A stretch of DNA of 64,000 bases. Source: Allacma fusca. Taxonomy: Eukaryota; Arthropoda; Collembola; Symphypleona; Sminthuridae. Of this stretch, positions 26,059-40,404 are shown piece by piece. A program made the translations under genes and the position numbers. Within the stretch, counting starts at the first letter, position 1. Every line of letters starts with the position of its first letter. The stretch lies in the NCBI GenBank assembly GCA_947179485.1, contig OX359250.1, positions 25,554,654 through 25,618,653 of the forward strand. Direction: 5' to 3'. Below the pieces are notes generated by a model. It was given only the letters and a program-made list of their open reading frames with translations, searched no databases and had not been told where the DNA came from.

Positions 26059-28395
26059 AAAAAAAGAAGGAAAAAAGAAGAAAGAATGAAAATAAAAAAC
26101 CTTAAGCTTTTCGTTAGTCTTAAGACTTGAAAACCTAACGGCATGGAAATCTTAGCTAGTGTCTCCAACAGGATCTGACTCTTCCTCAGAAATATGTATA
26201 TACATGGATATATTATATATGTATTCTATGTAGAGACATACGTGGAAATGTCCATAAGAAAACATTTATATACAACACATGTCAAATGCATATTATACAT
26301 TTTCCTTGATTCCATCCGACTCTCGCCTCAGCCCAGGATCCTCTGCATATAGCATTTAGACCCATCCAAAGTAATTCCACAGTAGCAATTGGACCGGAGC
26401 ATTTTGGGAGTAACTACTACCAGCAACTTTCTCCGCACATATAACCTCTACGTATAGAAGGAAAAAAAAAACCTTGTAACCTTCTATCAAGTGAAAAAGA
26501 CACACACACACAGATACAGAACTCAAATGGCTATAAAAATCTCATTCCTTGTTACAATCCTCTCCCTTAACGACACGACAAACACGGCTGGTTCTGGTGA
26601 GCAAATTGAAGAATATCATAAAAGCGCATGAAATGTTTCCAATTTTCTTCTTAAAATCCATATCAAACCATCCCTTTCCCTCCATCTGTTTCTCCCTTCC
26701 CATTCTACAGGAGTTAAAATAAGTGTGTCTAATAAGGGACGAAAGTGAACATATACCTGCCCTGTCAAAGTCTCAACAAGTACAAGCGCTAGCAGACACT
26801 TCATTAATTATGCAGATGCATAATTTAAGACCCGCGTATAGACTCTCCCTTGGTCTGAAAAATCTTTGCTTTTAAACACAAGAGAGAGAGAGAGAGAGAG
26901 AGGAGAAATAAATATTGCTAGCATTACGGGTGTGTTAGAACAGCTTTCCTGTCTCATAATACTCTCGGAAATATGAAGGTACTATATATAACATATAACT
27001 GTCCCTGTAGTAAAACAAAGGAGGATTTTTTCCTGCCCATTGAAAAACCAAGGGCCTCATTCGGAAGGGAACTTCTCAATGGAGCAGTGTAGTGTAGCGT
27101 ATTGGAATTAACCTCAGAGAAAGGATACAAACTTCCACAAAAGCTTGAATTTATAACACATCCAACTCCACAAACTTATTGCTGTCGTTCAGTTTGATAC
27201 GGTATCCAATTAGGCAATTGACTTTTGTTGCAGCCATGAATTGACTGCTGGTACACAGTATGGGAAGAGTCTCGACTCGTACCAGTAGCTGTAGCTGTAG
27301 CAGTAAAGAACAGCTCCAGCTCCAACAAGCAAACACCATGAATGAGAGGGGGGTATGGGAAACCACCAAAGTAGAAGGAAATAAAACGCTACCTGCAGGC
27401 CCCGCTAAATCTTCTAAAAAGAGAACCTGTCCATTATCAAGGCCGGAGCTCCGGGCTGAAAACAGGAGGGGAAGGATCCGAACACTAATTGATGACAGCA
27501 AAGTGCAGTAATATAGGAAAACATGGAGCTTCGCTAGAAAACAATCCAGGAGAAAATTAAAATCGCCCACTGCAACTACAACTCCGTGTGCACGTAGATA
27601 TTACAAGACATCGGCTGGGCTTTATTAGAGGCTCTTTACACATCAAAAGGCCATATATTTCCCAGAATCCTCCAGTACGGGAAACAAAGCCATAATAAAA
27701 CTTTCAGTCAAATGTAATGTATAGATACATGAAATTTGAGGAGACGCTCGTTCATAATAATAAAAAAAAAAGAAAAAAAGAAAGAAGGTTTGCATTTTGC
27801 TATTGACACCGTGACACCTTCTACTTCTATGACACCAGCCCATGACCAAGGAGTCAAAGGCTTTCAACTAGCCCCTGTCTCTTCACTCACTCTTCCCGTC
27901 ACTGGCTTCCAAATACCCCCCAAAAATGTAATGTACATACTTAAAGCGAAGACTCGGATATGTTTCCAATATAAACACCGCTATAAAACACGTAGGATTT
28001 AACCATAGGGCATGTGCAAATGTGTGCATATTAACGAAAAGGCTATATAGAGTTATGAATATAAAGATCTTCTTAGACAATACCAAATAGTTGATAGAGG
28101 AGGGAAAAAAATAGAAACTCCGTAACTATAATAAAAAGTAATACGGTGCTGAGAATGTTTCCTGGGAAATTGATTTTAGTACAGCAACATGAAAACGAAA
28201 CACAGTACCTTTCAAACTCATTGCCGACGACTCCTCAACACTCATCCAAACCACTCAACTGAAATAATTGGCTCTCCCAGATAAATTCCCTACTCGCATC
28301 GATGAACTCTTTCCCTTCAAGTTAGTAGTAGTAGTAGGAGGAGGAGGAGGAGGTGGAGGATGGGAGTGAGAGAAGGAGTCCTAAAGAAAGCCGTT

Positions 28396-28446
28396 GTATG
28401 TGTGTGTGCGTATGTGTATGTGTGTGTGTGTGTGTGTGTGTGAGTG
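28396..28446. repeat. (GT)n microsatellite
   Basis: About 50 bp of GT with a few substitutions, just right of a (GTA)n-(GGA)n tract at 28322-28360. Confidence 0.95.
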
Positions 28447-28579
28447 TCTATCCAGCTACTCATTTCTCTATGATATAATTCAGTCACAGTTTACATTCTC
28501 TCTGCTCACTCTCTCCCTCTCTCTCTCTCTCTATTTCGCTCTCCGTCTCTCTATCTCCACCTTATAAGTTTAACCTCAG

Positions 28580-28725
28580 GATTGCCTATCTGCCGCTTGC
28601 ACAGCCACGGCTCAGATTACACAGAGAGATGTATGAAGGAGACGGGGAGGACGACGAAGGAGAGCGAGTCAAGAGACATTGATTACGGAAATATCTTCCT
28701 TCACATCACTACACCCATTTTACTT
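28580..28725 (+). other. Candidate exon, unknown gene
   Basis: Acceptor tttaacctcag|G and donor TTTACTT|gtaaga. One frame stays open to the donor (LPICRLHSHGSDYTERC and onward). Another gives 33 codons ending EGDGEDDEGERVKRH and a TGA at 28680-28682. Neither matches a family I know, and two competing frames argue for chance. Confidence 0.15.
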
Positions 28726-29643
28726 GTAAGAACTCAGCTTGAATTTCACTTACACTCCAGCCCTCCTTTTGCACTTTTACCTTTACTCATATATCATACC
28801 CCGGGCCCGTTTTGCATTTCCCTATATTTAACGACCCAACTTCACATCCAGGGCGGTATGTAAATCAAATCAGTGTTTTCAGACCCACATGTTTATGTTA
28901 TCTGACATAGTTCCCCTTAGCATACTCTCCTCTCACTTATAACATAATGTAAATATATAGTTAGTAGTGTACACTTTGTATGTAAGTATGTACATATGTA
29001 TGTGTGTGTGTGTGTGTACCAACATCTAGTCATATCTAAAATCATGGTATATTTATAGGGACAATGAAGATATGAGGATGAAAGCCCAGAGTAGGTAGAT
29101 ATAGACTCTACTTGGGAGAGAGTGGCTGAAGGTCCCGGATACTAAATATAAGGAGAAAGCGATTTTGAGACTAGTGAAGCCACCACGTATAAAACAATTT
29201 ACTAGACAAGAGTCCTGTCGTAAATTTATAATTTCTTGGGCGTACTTTCCTCCCTATCATACCCAACGATGGAGCATCTTGAAAGTCCATTTATCTACAT
29301 GGCTGAGACGACCACCACAGGAGTAAGAGTATCTTCATTTTTCCTGTCATCTGGAAAGGACGACACAGAAGCTTTCCTCCCATTTTCTACTCCACCTCAT
29401 AACTCCTCCGACACTTGACCATTTATCACACAACCTAGAATAGGAATGTCAACTTTTGCCCAACAACGTTTCTGTCCAATGTCAATTCTTGTCATTGGTG
29501 AAATCCATCCTGATCCAATACCAGGCACAAATGGAGACAGTCAACATGAAAACATAGAATCCATCCCCCGCCTGCATCCCTTTCCACAATTCAGTTCAGA
29601 GAGAAAACTTCAAACAAAAGAGAGAGAGAAAGATACACGTTAC

Positions 29644-29777
29644 CCGGCGTGAGATCCTTCTCCGGAGGTAAAGTCAGTCCATTGGATTTAGCAATGTAGA
29701 TTGCCTTCAGAGCAGTCACATCATCAGACTCCATCCCAACTCCTTCCAAATCTTCCAGCATATCCGGCCACACTTCC
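29644..29777 (-). CDS. timeout: timeout exon 15 (last exon found)
   Basis: Acceptor ttacttttgactctag|GGAAGT, donor ACGCCGG|gtaacg. Codes residues 630-674: [16 protein letters not shown], then [16 protein letters not shown] and [10 protein letters not shown]. The REVWP motif joins TLLRNA of exon 14 exactly as in TLLRSAREVWP. The exon ends in phase 1 inside the acidic linker, so the coding sequence must continue. The expected next block (EFNFLDYLKRF-like, then KMLHR) was not found to the left. Confidence 0.9.
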
Positions 29778-32700
29778 CTAGAGTCAAAAGTAAACAAGGA
29801 CTCATTTACATACAGTCTTCACCATATAATATTCTTCCCCTAATTATCGTCGAAAACTACATTTCATTTTTCTGAAAACAAAAAACATGTTATTGTTTGA
29901 AACTGTAGTACAATACAAGACTGGGAGAGGAAGTAGTTACAAGGGAGAAAGTTCCACGCTGGGGAACTTCCAAGGGAGATATCTTTCATAAGAAAATAAT
30001 AATGCGTGTGTGTGTTTTTGGATATAACGTCTCCCCTTGTGCGTTTGGGATCATCCACATCCCTTATATATACTGACAATTGAGCAGAACATGAGCAACC
30101 TGGGACGATACTTATTTATACACGTGCTGGGACGGAAATAGAGCTCCGCTCTTTTCTACTACCCCGGACTCTCTCTCTCTCCAACCCTCGAGTCACATCC
30201 CTTATTCATTACCAAAACTCTCCTTCTCATCTCTCTCAGTATTAAATAATTCCCTAGCTTCATAGCCTGTACACCCTAATCCCCACATATGGGTAAATAT
30301 ACACGTTCATGCCTACATAATTTAAATTTATACACACACACACACACTTCAACAACTGAATTATAATTCTCCGACAATTTGAATCAGCCAGCTCAAAATC
30401 TATCAATATCAAGTATCAATGGGGAGGATTTCACTCAACAGGAGAAGAAAAAAAAACATAATTAATCTCCACGCACACTTCAATATACTCAAAGAGGTAG
30501 TTTCTGATAGCAGAAGACTGGGGATGGAAAGAAGAGTGGATTGTAATTCTAATCTTTCGTATAAAATCTCCAGAGAATCCAATGCGTGGGCAACTGGATC
30601 TAATTCAATTGAATCCAAAATTTCATCAGATGCAATGTGATCATCCAAATTTAATTACATTCCAGCCACGGAATAAGGGAGATATAATTGCACATTTCAA
30701 CAACACCACACTCTCCATACTCTGTATCATTATAAATAAGTGATCATGTAACCAGGGAGATGCACCGTCACAACTTGCATCGGGACAACCCCAAATGTAC
30801 GCATTTAAGGGGAAGTAGCCCACAGGTTACCAAATGATTACAAAGGAGGGGGAGAGACTCTGAATTAAAAACCTGTTATCATTCATAAGCAAAGTTGCAA
30901 TTTTGTGGTCAAATTGACCTTAAAATTGCTATTTCCCCATCCTATATCCAGGGACTGTTTCTCCTCCTTAGCCTAATCTGATTTTCCCTTGTTGACGGAT
31001 TACTACGACTCCCTCGTCCCACGTATTCCAATCGTAGGTTGTCTGTCCTGGCTGGAAGTGAATGAACACATCAAACCAGGGAAAGGGAGCCACTCCTTGT
31101 CCTTGGGAAATGGGAGGTTGTCGAAAATAAAGTAAAAACCAACTCATAAAAATCCATTCCTTAGAGGAATTGCTCCATATATGCTCCACACATGGGGAAG
31201 CAAGTCAAGCGTAAGGAAAACACGTACGGGGAGAAAAGGAGAGGATACGAGGAGAAACCTTAAATCACTTCCTCCCTTTTTCTCTCTCTTTCCCAAACAC
31301 AGACACAGACACACACACACACACACACATACATACGTCTACTACAGAAAGTGTAAAGAAAGCAGAGAGAAAATGGACAATTCGTTTTAAACCCGAGGGG
31401 CGGACTGGTCTCATGTCCCTGGGTCTGCCTTGCCATCATCTCTTCCACATGAGCTTATTTGCTTCCCACGTATGTACATACATACATCTTAGTCTCCGAT
31501 ATATACTTACATGTAATTACTGAGGGGTAAAGTACACAATGATAGCTTATATGCGCTCACGTTGCGTGTACGATGCTCTTTCATCCCCTCCCGTAAAGGT
31601 AAGGATAATGTCGCATACCTGTGAGAATAACCGGTATTCCAAAACAGATCACTTACATAAACGAACATTGTAAAAATATATGTGCACACATTTGATCACC
31701 CAAACTGCATCCGTGAAAGTGAGCACTGGTAACTACATATTTATGTACATATGTATACGTGCGTATACATACATACATACATACAGCACTACCATCTAAA
31801 TTCGAACATACAATATTATGGATAGCCTTAATGCATAGTAGTACGTAGATCCTTGAATGTATCTCTACAAAATCACATTTGTTAGTATGTTACTTGAATG
31901 CAGAGGATCTTGTACGGAATACTTATAGATATATCTGCATGAACTCGATGCACTTTAGACAAGTATGAAAACATTGGGAAGAGAGGGACAGAGAGCACAA
32001 AAAAAAGGAAAAAAAGGCTAACCTGGCATTTCGAAGGAGAGTAACCGCCTCGACGTGTTTATTCATGTGTAGTAAAGTAGCGATCCGTTCCATTACTTTT
32101 GGCCTGGAAAAAAAAATAACGTCATGGGAGAAAACTCGACAACTCACTCTCCTCTCCTTATCCAATCATCGATTGCATTATATACTGGGAAAATATTGAA
32201 AATTCCATATACATCCCCAAACCCTCTACATGATACCACCACATTGATACACATGACATGCAGCAAGGGTCAGGGATAGGGGAAAAAAAACTTGAAATTT
32301 TCACAACTCCTCTTATGATGCAAGGGGAAAGTTGGCCATCAGCCGAACCCAGCGGTCACAACATGGATTCAAACGGAAATGGAGGGCTCACAGGAAGCGA
32401 AAAACAAGCTGGAGCAAGCAGAAATTTTTGCCAAGAGCAACAACTTCAAGGGAGTGTAAAAGCAGAGGAAAAGTAAAAGGGGAAAAAAAATCTTGTAAGA
32501 CCCAAGTGAAAAACGTATGTCAACTGGAGAGGACAGGAGTGACAAAATACCACAGAGAAACAATTTAAGACCCGTATCATCCCCACAAAACTTACATGTA
32601 TACCCCCCAAGGAAGACATATAGACAAGGTATTAGTACACAAGGCCATTTCCATCATTCTATCCTCCTCTTTTAGTCCTACCAATAAAAGATTGAATGGG

Positions 32701-33890
32701 CGTGAAATCATCCTTCATATTTTATTACTTCCCTTCACCTTGTGCCTTCTCATCATTTCACATGCAGTAGTAATAGGAAAAAAGGAATGGGTGAAAATAT
32801 CTGGTTCAATCGAGAAAAAAACCACTTTCCACGGAGGAAAACCACCAAATCATAAGGCCTAAAACAAATTCCTCCTCCAACCTTAATCCCTGTAAAGGAT
32901 CTAATAGTTAAGTGTAACCTCAGAGCAAACATATTCCGGTACATAGATAGGTAGGATGAGAAAGCAGGAAATGTTAAATACTGTCAATAACTTTATCCTC
33001 CGCAAATTTCTTATGGGCGAGAGGGAAAACCTATGTAAAGAAAGATAGGAGGAGGAGGAGGAGGAGGAGGAGGAGGAGGCGAAAGACGAAAATAATAACA
33101 GAATTAATTTCCAAAGAAATTCCATCTTCTCACGAGATGAGCAGGAGGAGGGATATTTCAAATGAAATTCCATATAGGTAGGTCTTATAATAAAAGGTAC
33201 CCACACTGGGAGAGATATGTCTTCAAGTGTCATTGGAGCTGGCTGAGGCTGAGGAGAATTGAGGAAAGGAAAGGACAGCTAGAGAGAAAAAAGACGTTTA
33301 TGAACTTGATATGTAAGAACACTTGTCCCACTGTTGTTCGAGCGGTACGTGACTCGGCGTGTACATTCTGGCACAGACCTATATATATGTATATGCATAT
33401 ACGCTGAATCAGAGGAGATAAAAACAAATATAAAGATATACTCATGTATACAGATATAAACAAAAATTTCTATAGCCATGATCCCTGACTTTTGTTAGGG
33501 CTGAATCAAAAGACAAGAATAGACTCCCATGAATCTATGGAATTTCAACAAGTATTCGCATACCAAAATCACAGAGAAGAAAGATAGAGGAATGAGACAG
33601 AGATAGCGCGAGATACAGAGAAAAGAGGAAAATCAAAAATGAATAGGGAAATCTCATTGAGAAAGACCCACCCGGCCCTTATCATGAAGGCTCGCTGCAC
33701 CCTTACAACAATTCATCCCACTACATAATATCAAAGCAAGTACATTCACAAAACATTCTGCTTTATTTATTGACGACAGCGGAATCAAACTCTGGAGAAG
33801 TATAGAGTGGGAGAGCGGAGAAAATATACATAGTGCAAAGGAGAACGGAGAATGAAAGGCGTATATATATATGTGAGTAAGAGGGAGAGG

Positions 33891-33955
<65 letters not shown>

Positions 33956-36234
33956 AAAAGCGTCCTTCCGCAATAAATGAAAGAACCTTGTAGAAGATAG
34001 ACAGATAGATGGAATGGAGAGGAGTAGAGGCAGATTGATCACATACTTTTGCTCATCGATCGTAAGATCGGAGGCCGCGTCGAACGGAATCACATTGACA
34101 GACTCATCCGGCGATTCAGTGGATAAAACAGCCACGGAGACTTCACCGGAAATACTTTCCCATGTCTCTTCCAGCTCCACGGAATTCATTCGTACACGAC
34201 GTGGCTTCTTGGCCGCTACAGCTTTCCCTATATAAATCCAAAAGAAGCATATACTTATAAGTACAAAAAGGACGAAGGAACAAAAATAAAAACATTTGAC
34301 TTTCTAAAAGCATAAATTTTCCAGTACATATTCCCATACAAGCCTGGATGTGAATCTAAATATAGTACTACAGTCCTAATTACATACACACAATAGTATA
34401 TCCATCCACCGTAAGTAAGCTCACATGAAAATATCCCATAAATAGATATATGGATACACACATGTAGATACATATGATATATGTAATAATTATATTTTAT
34501 CTTATGCATATATTTATACATAGATAAGATCATCAATGATATATTAGAACGCAGACATGCAAAAACATACAAACAGATTAATGTATCCGTATATAAGTAT
34601 CTATGAAAAAGCTGCTTGTATCCCTTTAAGAAGCAAGCCCCTTATTCATAGAGAAAAGGTATAAGTACAAACGTACACTTGGATTTAAAATCCTGGATAC
34701 AATCTGCACGTACACAACTGGAGCCAGGCTCCTCGAACACATTATAATTAAAATAACATTTAATCTTTTTTCCTTGGAGTACCAGAGAAAGAGAGCCTTA
34801 CGATAAGACGTATAGACGAAAATCAAAGGGATGAAGTTCCGAAAGCAAGGATGATATTACTCCCAGAATAAAATATTTCCTTAAAAATAATGATTTTTAT
34901 CACATGTCCCTAACCACTCGGTGAAAGCGTATCTCTAAATTAAAATTCTCACTAGAGCGACCATTCCGAAGCAAAAGGTGTCGAGCCGGCATTAATTATG
35001 TGTAAAAATATTTTCCAAAGGACTACTACAAATTTTCATTGGATCTCTCTCTCTCAATCGTACGCAAGGGATAGTGCATTCAAAATAAACTGCATTCATT
35101 GGGATCTTCACGTCGAGACGGCTGAGGACTACACGGAGACGGAGTTTACAGAGAACGTCCAGCTAAATTTAAATGTAACGCCTAAGGGAAAATTACGTTT
35201 GTATCTCCATTAAAGGAAGTGATGTAAATAATTGGAGATAGACAGGGAAAAGTGGAGAAAACCAAGGGGAACGAGATAAGAGCAAGTATTTACTTATCTG
35301 AGTATGTGCTAAGGCAAGGGGCCTCGTGGGTGATAATCATGCGAAACGTAGAAGAAAACTAAAAAGGTCTTTTCTCCCTGTCGCACGTCAGCTTAAAAGC
35401 TTCCCCTCACACACAAGTGCATGTATGTAGGTACAGAGGTACATATGTACCTATATGTACGGGAGGGAAAGAAAAATGCAAGCTTTTTTCTCTTCCTCAT
35501 TGCTCTTATACTTTGTCGTCTCCCTCACTTCACCACCATCCTTTCTTTCCCTTACTCTCAGATTTGTTTTGTTCATTCCCATAGCAGTTCTTTCCAAATG
35601 GTTTACATATTTCTCCCACTACTTCAAATGTTCTTTTCAACTACCTTTTTTCACTCTCGTGACCCACTTTAAGTCTTTATATAGAGCACAACTTTATCTC
35701 TCTCTCTCTCTTTCTCTTCCCTTACCTTTTTCCCATCTGTCGCATTTGACAGTTACAGGAGTTGAAAGTCTTTTCCTTCTCTCAATCTCTCTGTATATTT
35801 CTGAGCCGACTCCAAAAACACAAACAGTGTTGGTTCGTTGAAAATTATCAGGCGGAAATGTTCATATATGAGGAAACTCTTGCTTTCCCTTCACTTGACT
35901 TCCTGCTTACTCTTGCATGAGAGAGACAAACTCATTGCGTCAAGGGTAACAAACATATTATTTGTCTACAGGAGGGATACCCCAGAGAATGAATGTGTGA
36001 CGATGTCAAATATGTACTTTAACCTCCAAAGAATGTTTTTTTTTCTGGGACAAATTACAAGAAAGTTTTAAATCATTTCCCTCCCGCCCTTCTTCACACA
36101 CACAAAAAAACAACATACATGTTTCCTCCCTTGAAAAAGACACTCTGTTCAAATCCCTGTGCGATAAGGAATCACAATAAATTAAAATACTCACAAATCT
36201 ATCATTTACTGAAGGTATCTAGGGAAGTAAAAGC

Positions 36235-36270
<36 letters not shown>

Positions 36271-39200
36271 GAGAAAGGGAAGCAAAATTCAGCACACCAT
36301 GTTCATAAAATGATTACTTACTCTTAGGCTTCTTCTTCCTCTTGACTTGAACAAGTATCTTCTTCTCCGTTGGATTAGAAGCAAAGTCCTCGAGCATTCG
36401 AAGGAAAAGGTGATTTGTCTCCACCAAGTCATAAAAGTAAGATCTAAATACAAATTGAAAAAAAGTACATGAAATGATGCTCCTCAGGGCTCCATATTTT
36501 CTCACTTTCCCTCCCTCCCCTACATCCCTGAGTGAAATTTATGTTCATGCTCATCTTCAGCCCAGGACCAACAGGCGTTAAAAAAAATCCGCACAGCTGA
36601 GAGCGAACTTCTTGTAATTACAACCATTTTCAAATACATACAGCCAGCTCCCTCCATATAAGCCAGTGGCTACATTACAAGACTGCAGACAAAGCAAATC
36701 CAAAGAAATGGAACGAAAACCTTCACACACTGACCAGTTGAATTCCTCCCTTCAAAATGAAATCCTGTCTTCCACAATGTACCCGAAGACAAAAACCAAA
36801 AAAAATACTCACAGACTGAACCAACTGTTTCTCCAACTGACTCAAACGTTCAAAAAGCAGAAAAGACTTGAAAAAGAAAGGGTGTCAAAACCGACTGGTA
36901 AAAATCTCGAAATAGCACACACACACACACACACACAAACACAAATAGTTCCCACACAGCCTCACAATAGCAACCCATCATCATGTGTTACCACATATAG
37001 TATCACCTAATAGAGTAAAGTACAAATACTTTCCTTTCCTGTTCCTACATTTCCTGCGGACCCAACCCTCCCACTGCCTTAGTAACATAATAAAAAAAAG
37101 GGACCCAACCATATAAAAACAAATTTTGCAAGCCATAACAATACGCACACATAGAATTTCAAGTCCCAGCATTCAACCAGCTTTCAAGAACGGGAGAATT
37201 TTAGAATGCTGGAAAAAGCAAGCACATCGAAAAGGAACCGGAGAAGAAAGAGAGAGAGCGAGAGAGAGAGAGAGAAAGCTGTGACACAACGTCAACACTA
37301 ACATTTGTCCGCACAACTTTTTACTCCAAGAAAATCCTAGCCTTTTAAAGAAATCCTTGTGGAGGAGTAACAATATTCTCAAATATCTTCACGTCGACTC
37401 TCTAACAGCTAATAAAACAGTGGCAAATTGCTACTGCCGAGGTTGGGCAATTAGAATCTTATCTGATCCTCCCGCGGACCGCCAGTAATGTTTAACATTT
37501 CTATTAGGCTTACTTGCATATCCATGTAATTATATATGAGTATAAGCTTATGCTTACTTCACACTGCAGCTATAAGCCTCAAGGACTCCGACAAAGTCAC
37601 AAGAGATAGAAACCAGAGAGAAAGAGAAAGAGAGAGACTGGTGAAGAGACACATACATAGAGTGAGACTCCGAGGAGGCCGAGATGTGAAAAAGTGAGAG
37701 GCGAGTTACAGCGAAAGACCAAATGACATTCTCTACACCTCGAAAAGTGGTTGGTTATGTGAACAAAAGTAAAGGAATACAACACTTTCGGTGGGAGAAA
37801 GTGAGAAAGTAAAAGTGTATCAGTAGCATGTGTGCTCGGGAAAGAGAGCAAGGCAGATAGAGAAAGCAAAAGAGAAAGTTTGGGCAGAATATTACCGACC
37901 TAGAAAAAAGTCACTTTACTCTTTTACTTTCTACTCCCTTCATGATAATGGTCATTAGCTCTCTGTCTTGCTAGTTAGTAAAGACTTTCCCTTTCGCTGT
38001 CTCCCCAAAAACTCTCTCCCTTGGTTTCACTCTTTCACTCTAGGAGAAAATCTCAGCAGACCATATTATTCGATTAATATCAAACACTATTTTCATCCTC
38101 ATGCTCCCACACAGTAACTACTACCCTACAACTTACTCTTCAATAGTCACTATATACCTCTATATCCCTATACACACTCTACTCCGATCACATATGTACA
38201 TATCCACATGTCAGGAAAATTGTCTCTGTTCCCTTGCAAAAGCTGTAATCTCCTACCATACTCTCTCCTAACAAACTCTCTGGCAGACAGATAGCACTTG
38301 GTCTCCAGAAGGAAGTCTATATCTACATTGCAACTGGACTGTAATTTTTTGGGTGAAAAACTTTTCCCAGACAATTCGTAGTAACTATATCACTCTCAAT
38401 CACATATATAATTATATATACATACATATGTACATACAATATATAGATAGATACCAGATACCCCGAGAGTATACAAAGTGTCGCAGTTCCCGAAAAAGCA
38501 AAAGTCATCTAAAGAGTTAATACACATCAAGTTAGTTTAACTGCCGAGCTACAATAGTCGCAAGTTATTCCTCAGAAGATCACATTATGGAGATAGAGAG
38601 GCAGAATAGAGTGCAAGAGAGAGAGAGAGACAGAGAGACAGAGAAAAAACAATGACAGTAGACAAGGAGAAGTGAAAGGAGAGATGCGGTAGTCTGATGC
38701 AATATAGCACGAGGGCATTAAAATAATAAATTACAGTAAATAGTCATCTTCGAGGAAAGAGCTTACTCAAACGGACTAGACTTTGAGCAATGCCCGTTTC
38801 CCTCATCATTAACTGTCTGATACACTCTCGCCTCTTGAAAGAAAGACACATTTCCAAACATTAATCCCTTTACTTCTATATATACGCGGGGAAAGGAGCC
38901 CGCTTCCCCAACATACATTGAGCTGAAGCATATATGAAACCCATGTTTGTACATACGTAAAGATAGGTATGTACGCATCACAATCAGCACTAGAGCAATG
39001 GCAGTACACAACTTATTTCCTTTTGTTCCTCACATAATACACCGTTTTTCATTCCTTTGTCCTGAGTACATCAAGTGTAGTTACCCAAAAGGAGTAACTT
39101 CTTCCTATACTTTTTCCCACCTCTTTCTTCCACTTCTCCTTCTCTTCTTTCTCTCCTTGTAACAACAGGGAGTGAGCGAGAGAACACTTTTGCTTCTTTC

Positions 39201-40356
39201 TCCTTTCTTTTCCAAGCTTCCTCGTCAAGTCATATTCTTTTTTATATTGCTTATAATACTGCCCAGGAACCCAACAAAAAAAAATATATATACCAACCCA
39301 GAAATGGTGAATCGTATTTTACACGCCATAGTTAACCCATCCACGTATTTACATACATAAGTATTTGTAGCATCAAATGAAGTAACTATAATCACGAGGG
39401 TTCTCCCCGAGAACTTAGCTCATTGTATGTACACTCCTTTCCCTTGTAGTAAATTTTCGAGACTGCTACTTAGGAAGAAGAAGAGAGGGAGAGAGGAATG
39501 AGGAGAGTGCGAAGACTAGAAGTAATAATGGTAGAGATAGTCAAAATGTCAAGAAGAACTAAAAGTGACTTACACATTGAAGTGTAGAATGGTATGCCAA
39601 AAAAAGGAAAAAATAAAAAGCAGTGTGGAAGTGTGTGTGTGTGTGTGTGTGAGGAAGAGAGGCGAGGAGACGGGAGAGAAAGGAAGTGAGAAAGCGCAAT
39701 GATAAAAATCTTTTAATGTAACTTACTTAGAAAACTTGACAGGGTTGAAATTGAGAAGAAGCGAGAAGCAGAGTTCTCGGTATTCCGGAAGATAGAACAC
39801 GTTTTTCTTAATGGCTCGTGACGACTCTGCCTCTGTTCCACATTTGTCCATCCACAATAGGGTGTATAAGAGTTCCTAATCACAAAAATCGAAAGATCAA
39901 AATTATGTAGCAAAAAAAAATGGCGCACAGCGTATCTACACATACAACAAATACATACACCTGTCACTTCTGTCGGACATTGCATCATCGCCTTGGACAT
40001 ACATACATACATACATTACGGAGAGATAGTTACAAATGGAGGGACGTTACCAGTTCGTCAGAGAACTAAGGAGACACCGAAAGCCAGAAGGGAATATAAT
40101 TCCCAGATAAAATCATATGAGCGCATATGTATAGAGTGAGAAAGCCATTACTCACTCAATTTTCTAATTTATTGCGACCAGTTAATTATCCCATCCCATA
40201 CTAATTGTGAAATTCGCTCATTATTACATTCACATTTCGCTCACATTGCACTTGTAAAAGATGAAACTTGCAACCAAAAGAAGGAATTTGATACCTCTAC
40301 TCGCTACTTTCACTGTCAGCATCTGAAACTCGTCCATAAGAGAGACATAGGAGACG

Positions 40357-40404
<48 letters not shown>

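Larger units (their letters stand above)
15409..29643. other. Non-coding block between the 2mit-like stop codon and timeout exon 15
   Basis: Contains the 2mit-like 3' UTR at its left end; the rest is presumed timeout intron. No minus-strand exon coding the conserved timeout C-terminal blocks was found. Plus-strand candidate exons at 17721-17907 and 28580-28725 are weak. Microsatellites are dense: CT at 15440-15466 and 24872-24902, GA at 19036-19087, 20487-20560, 23246-23291, 23679-23723, 26016-26058 and 26881-26903, CT/CA at 22115-22155, TA at 22687-22711, CA at 25603-25633, GT at 28396-28446. Confidence 0.6.
32104..34046 (-). other. timeout: timeout intron 13
   Basis: Phase 2, 1943 bp. Contains (GAG)n at 33047-33079 and a long GA tract at 33880-33953. 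Two overlapping plus-strand open frames at 32258-32568 have no splice or start support. Confidence 0.88.

Noticed and set aside
27151..27570. Open frames of 139 (minus) and 83 (plus) codons on opposite strands.
   Set aside because: Neither matches timeout or a known domain. The plus frame has no ordered donor and acceptor, and the minus frame is low in polar residues and rich in CTG/CAG-type repeats.
29260..29320. Minus-strand stretch reading SHVDKWTFKMLHRW before a gtatga, resembling the KMLHR block of the timeout C-terminal half.
   Set aside because: The conserved block that must precede it (EFNFLDY and about 30 residues) is absent between here and exon 15, the frame is closed a few codons upstream, and a Trp replaces the usual aliphatic residue after MLHR.
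30409..30648. Minus-strand open frame with protein-like text ([20 protein letters not shown]).
   Set aside because: It lies in timeout intron 14, whose flanking exons join perfectly across the conserved REVWP motif. No family match is known to me and no clear splice pair was found.
30968..31189. Minus-strand open frame ending in [13 protein letters not shown] and a stop.
   Set aside because: Also inside intron 14, no recognised domain, and the length is within chance expectation.
32258..32568. Two overlapping plus-strand frames of 72 and 78 codons.
   Set aside because: Purine-rich strand bias keeps two frames open at once; inside timeout intron 13, with no splice sites or family match.
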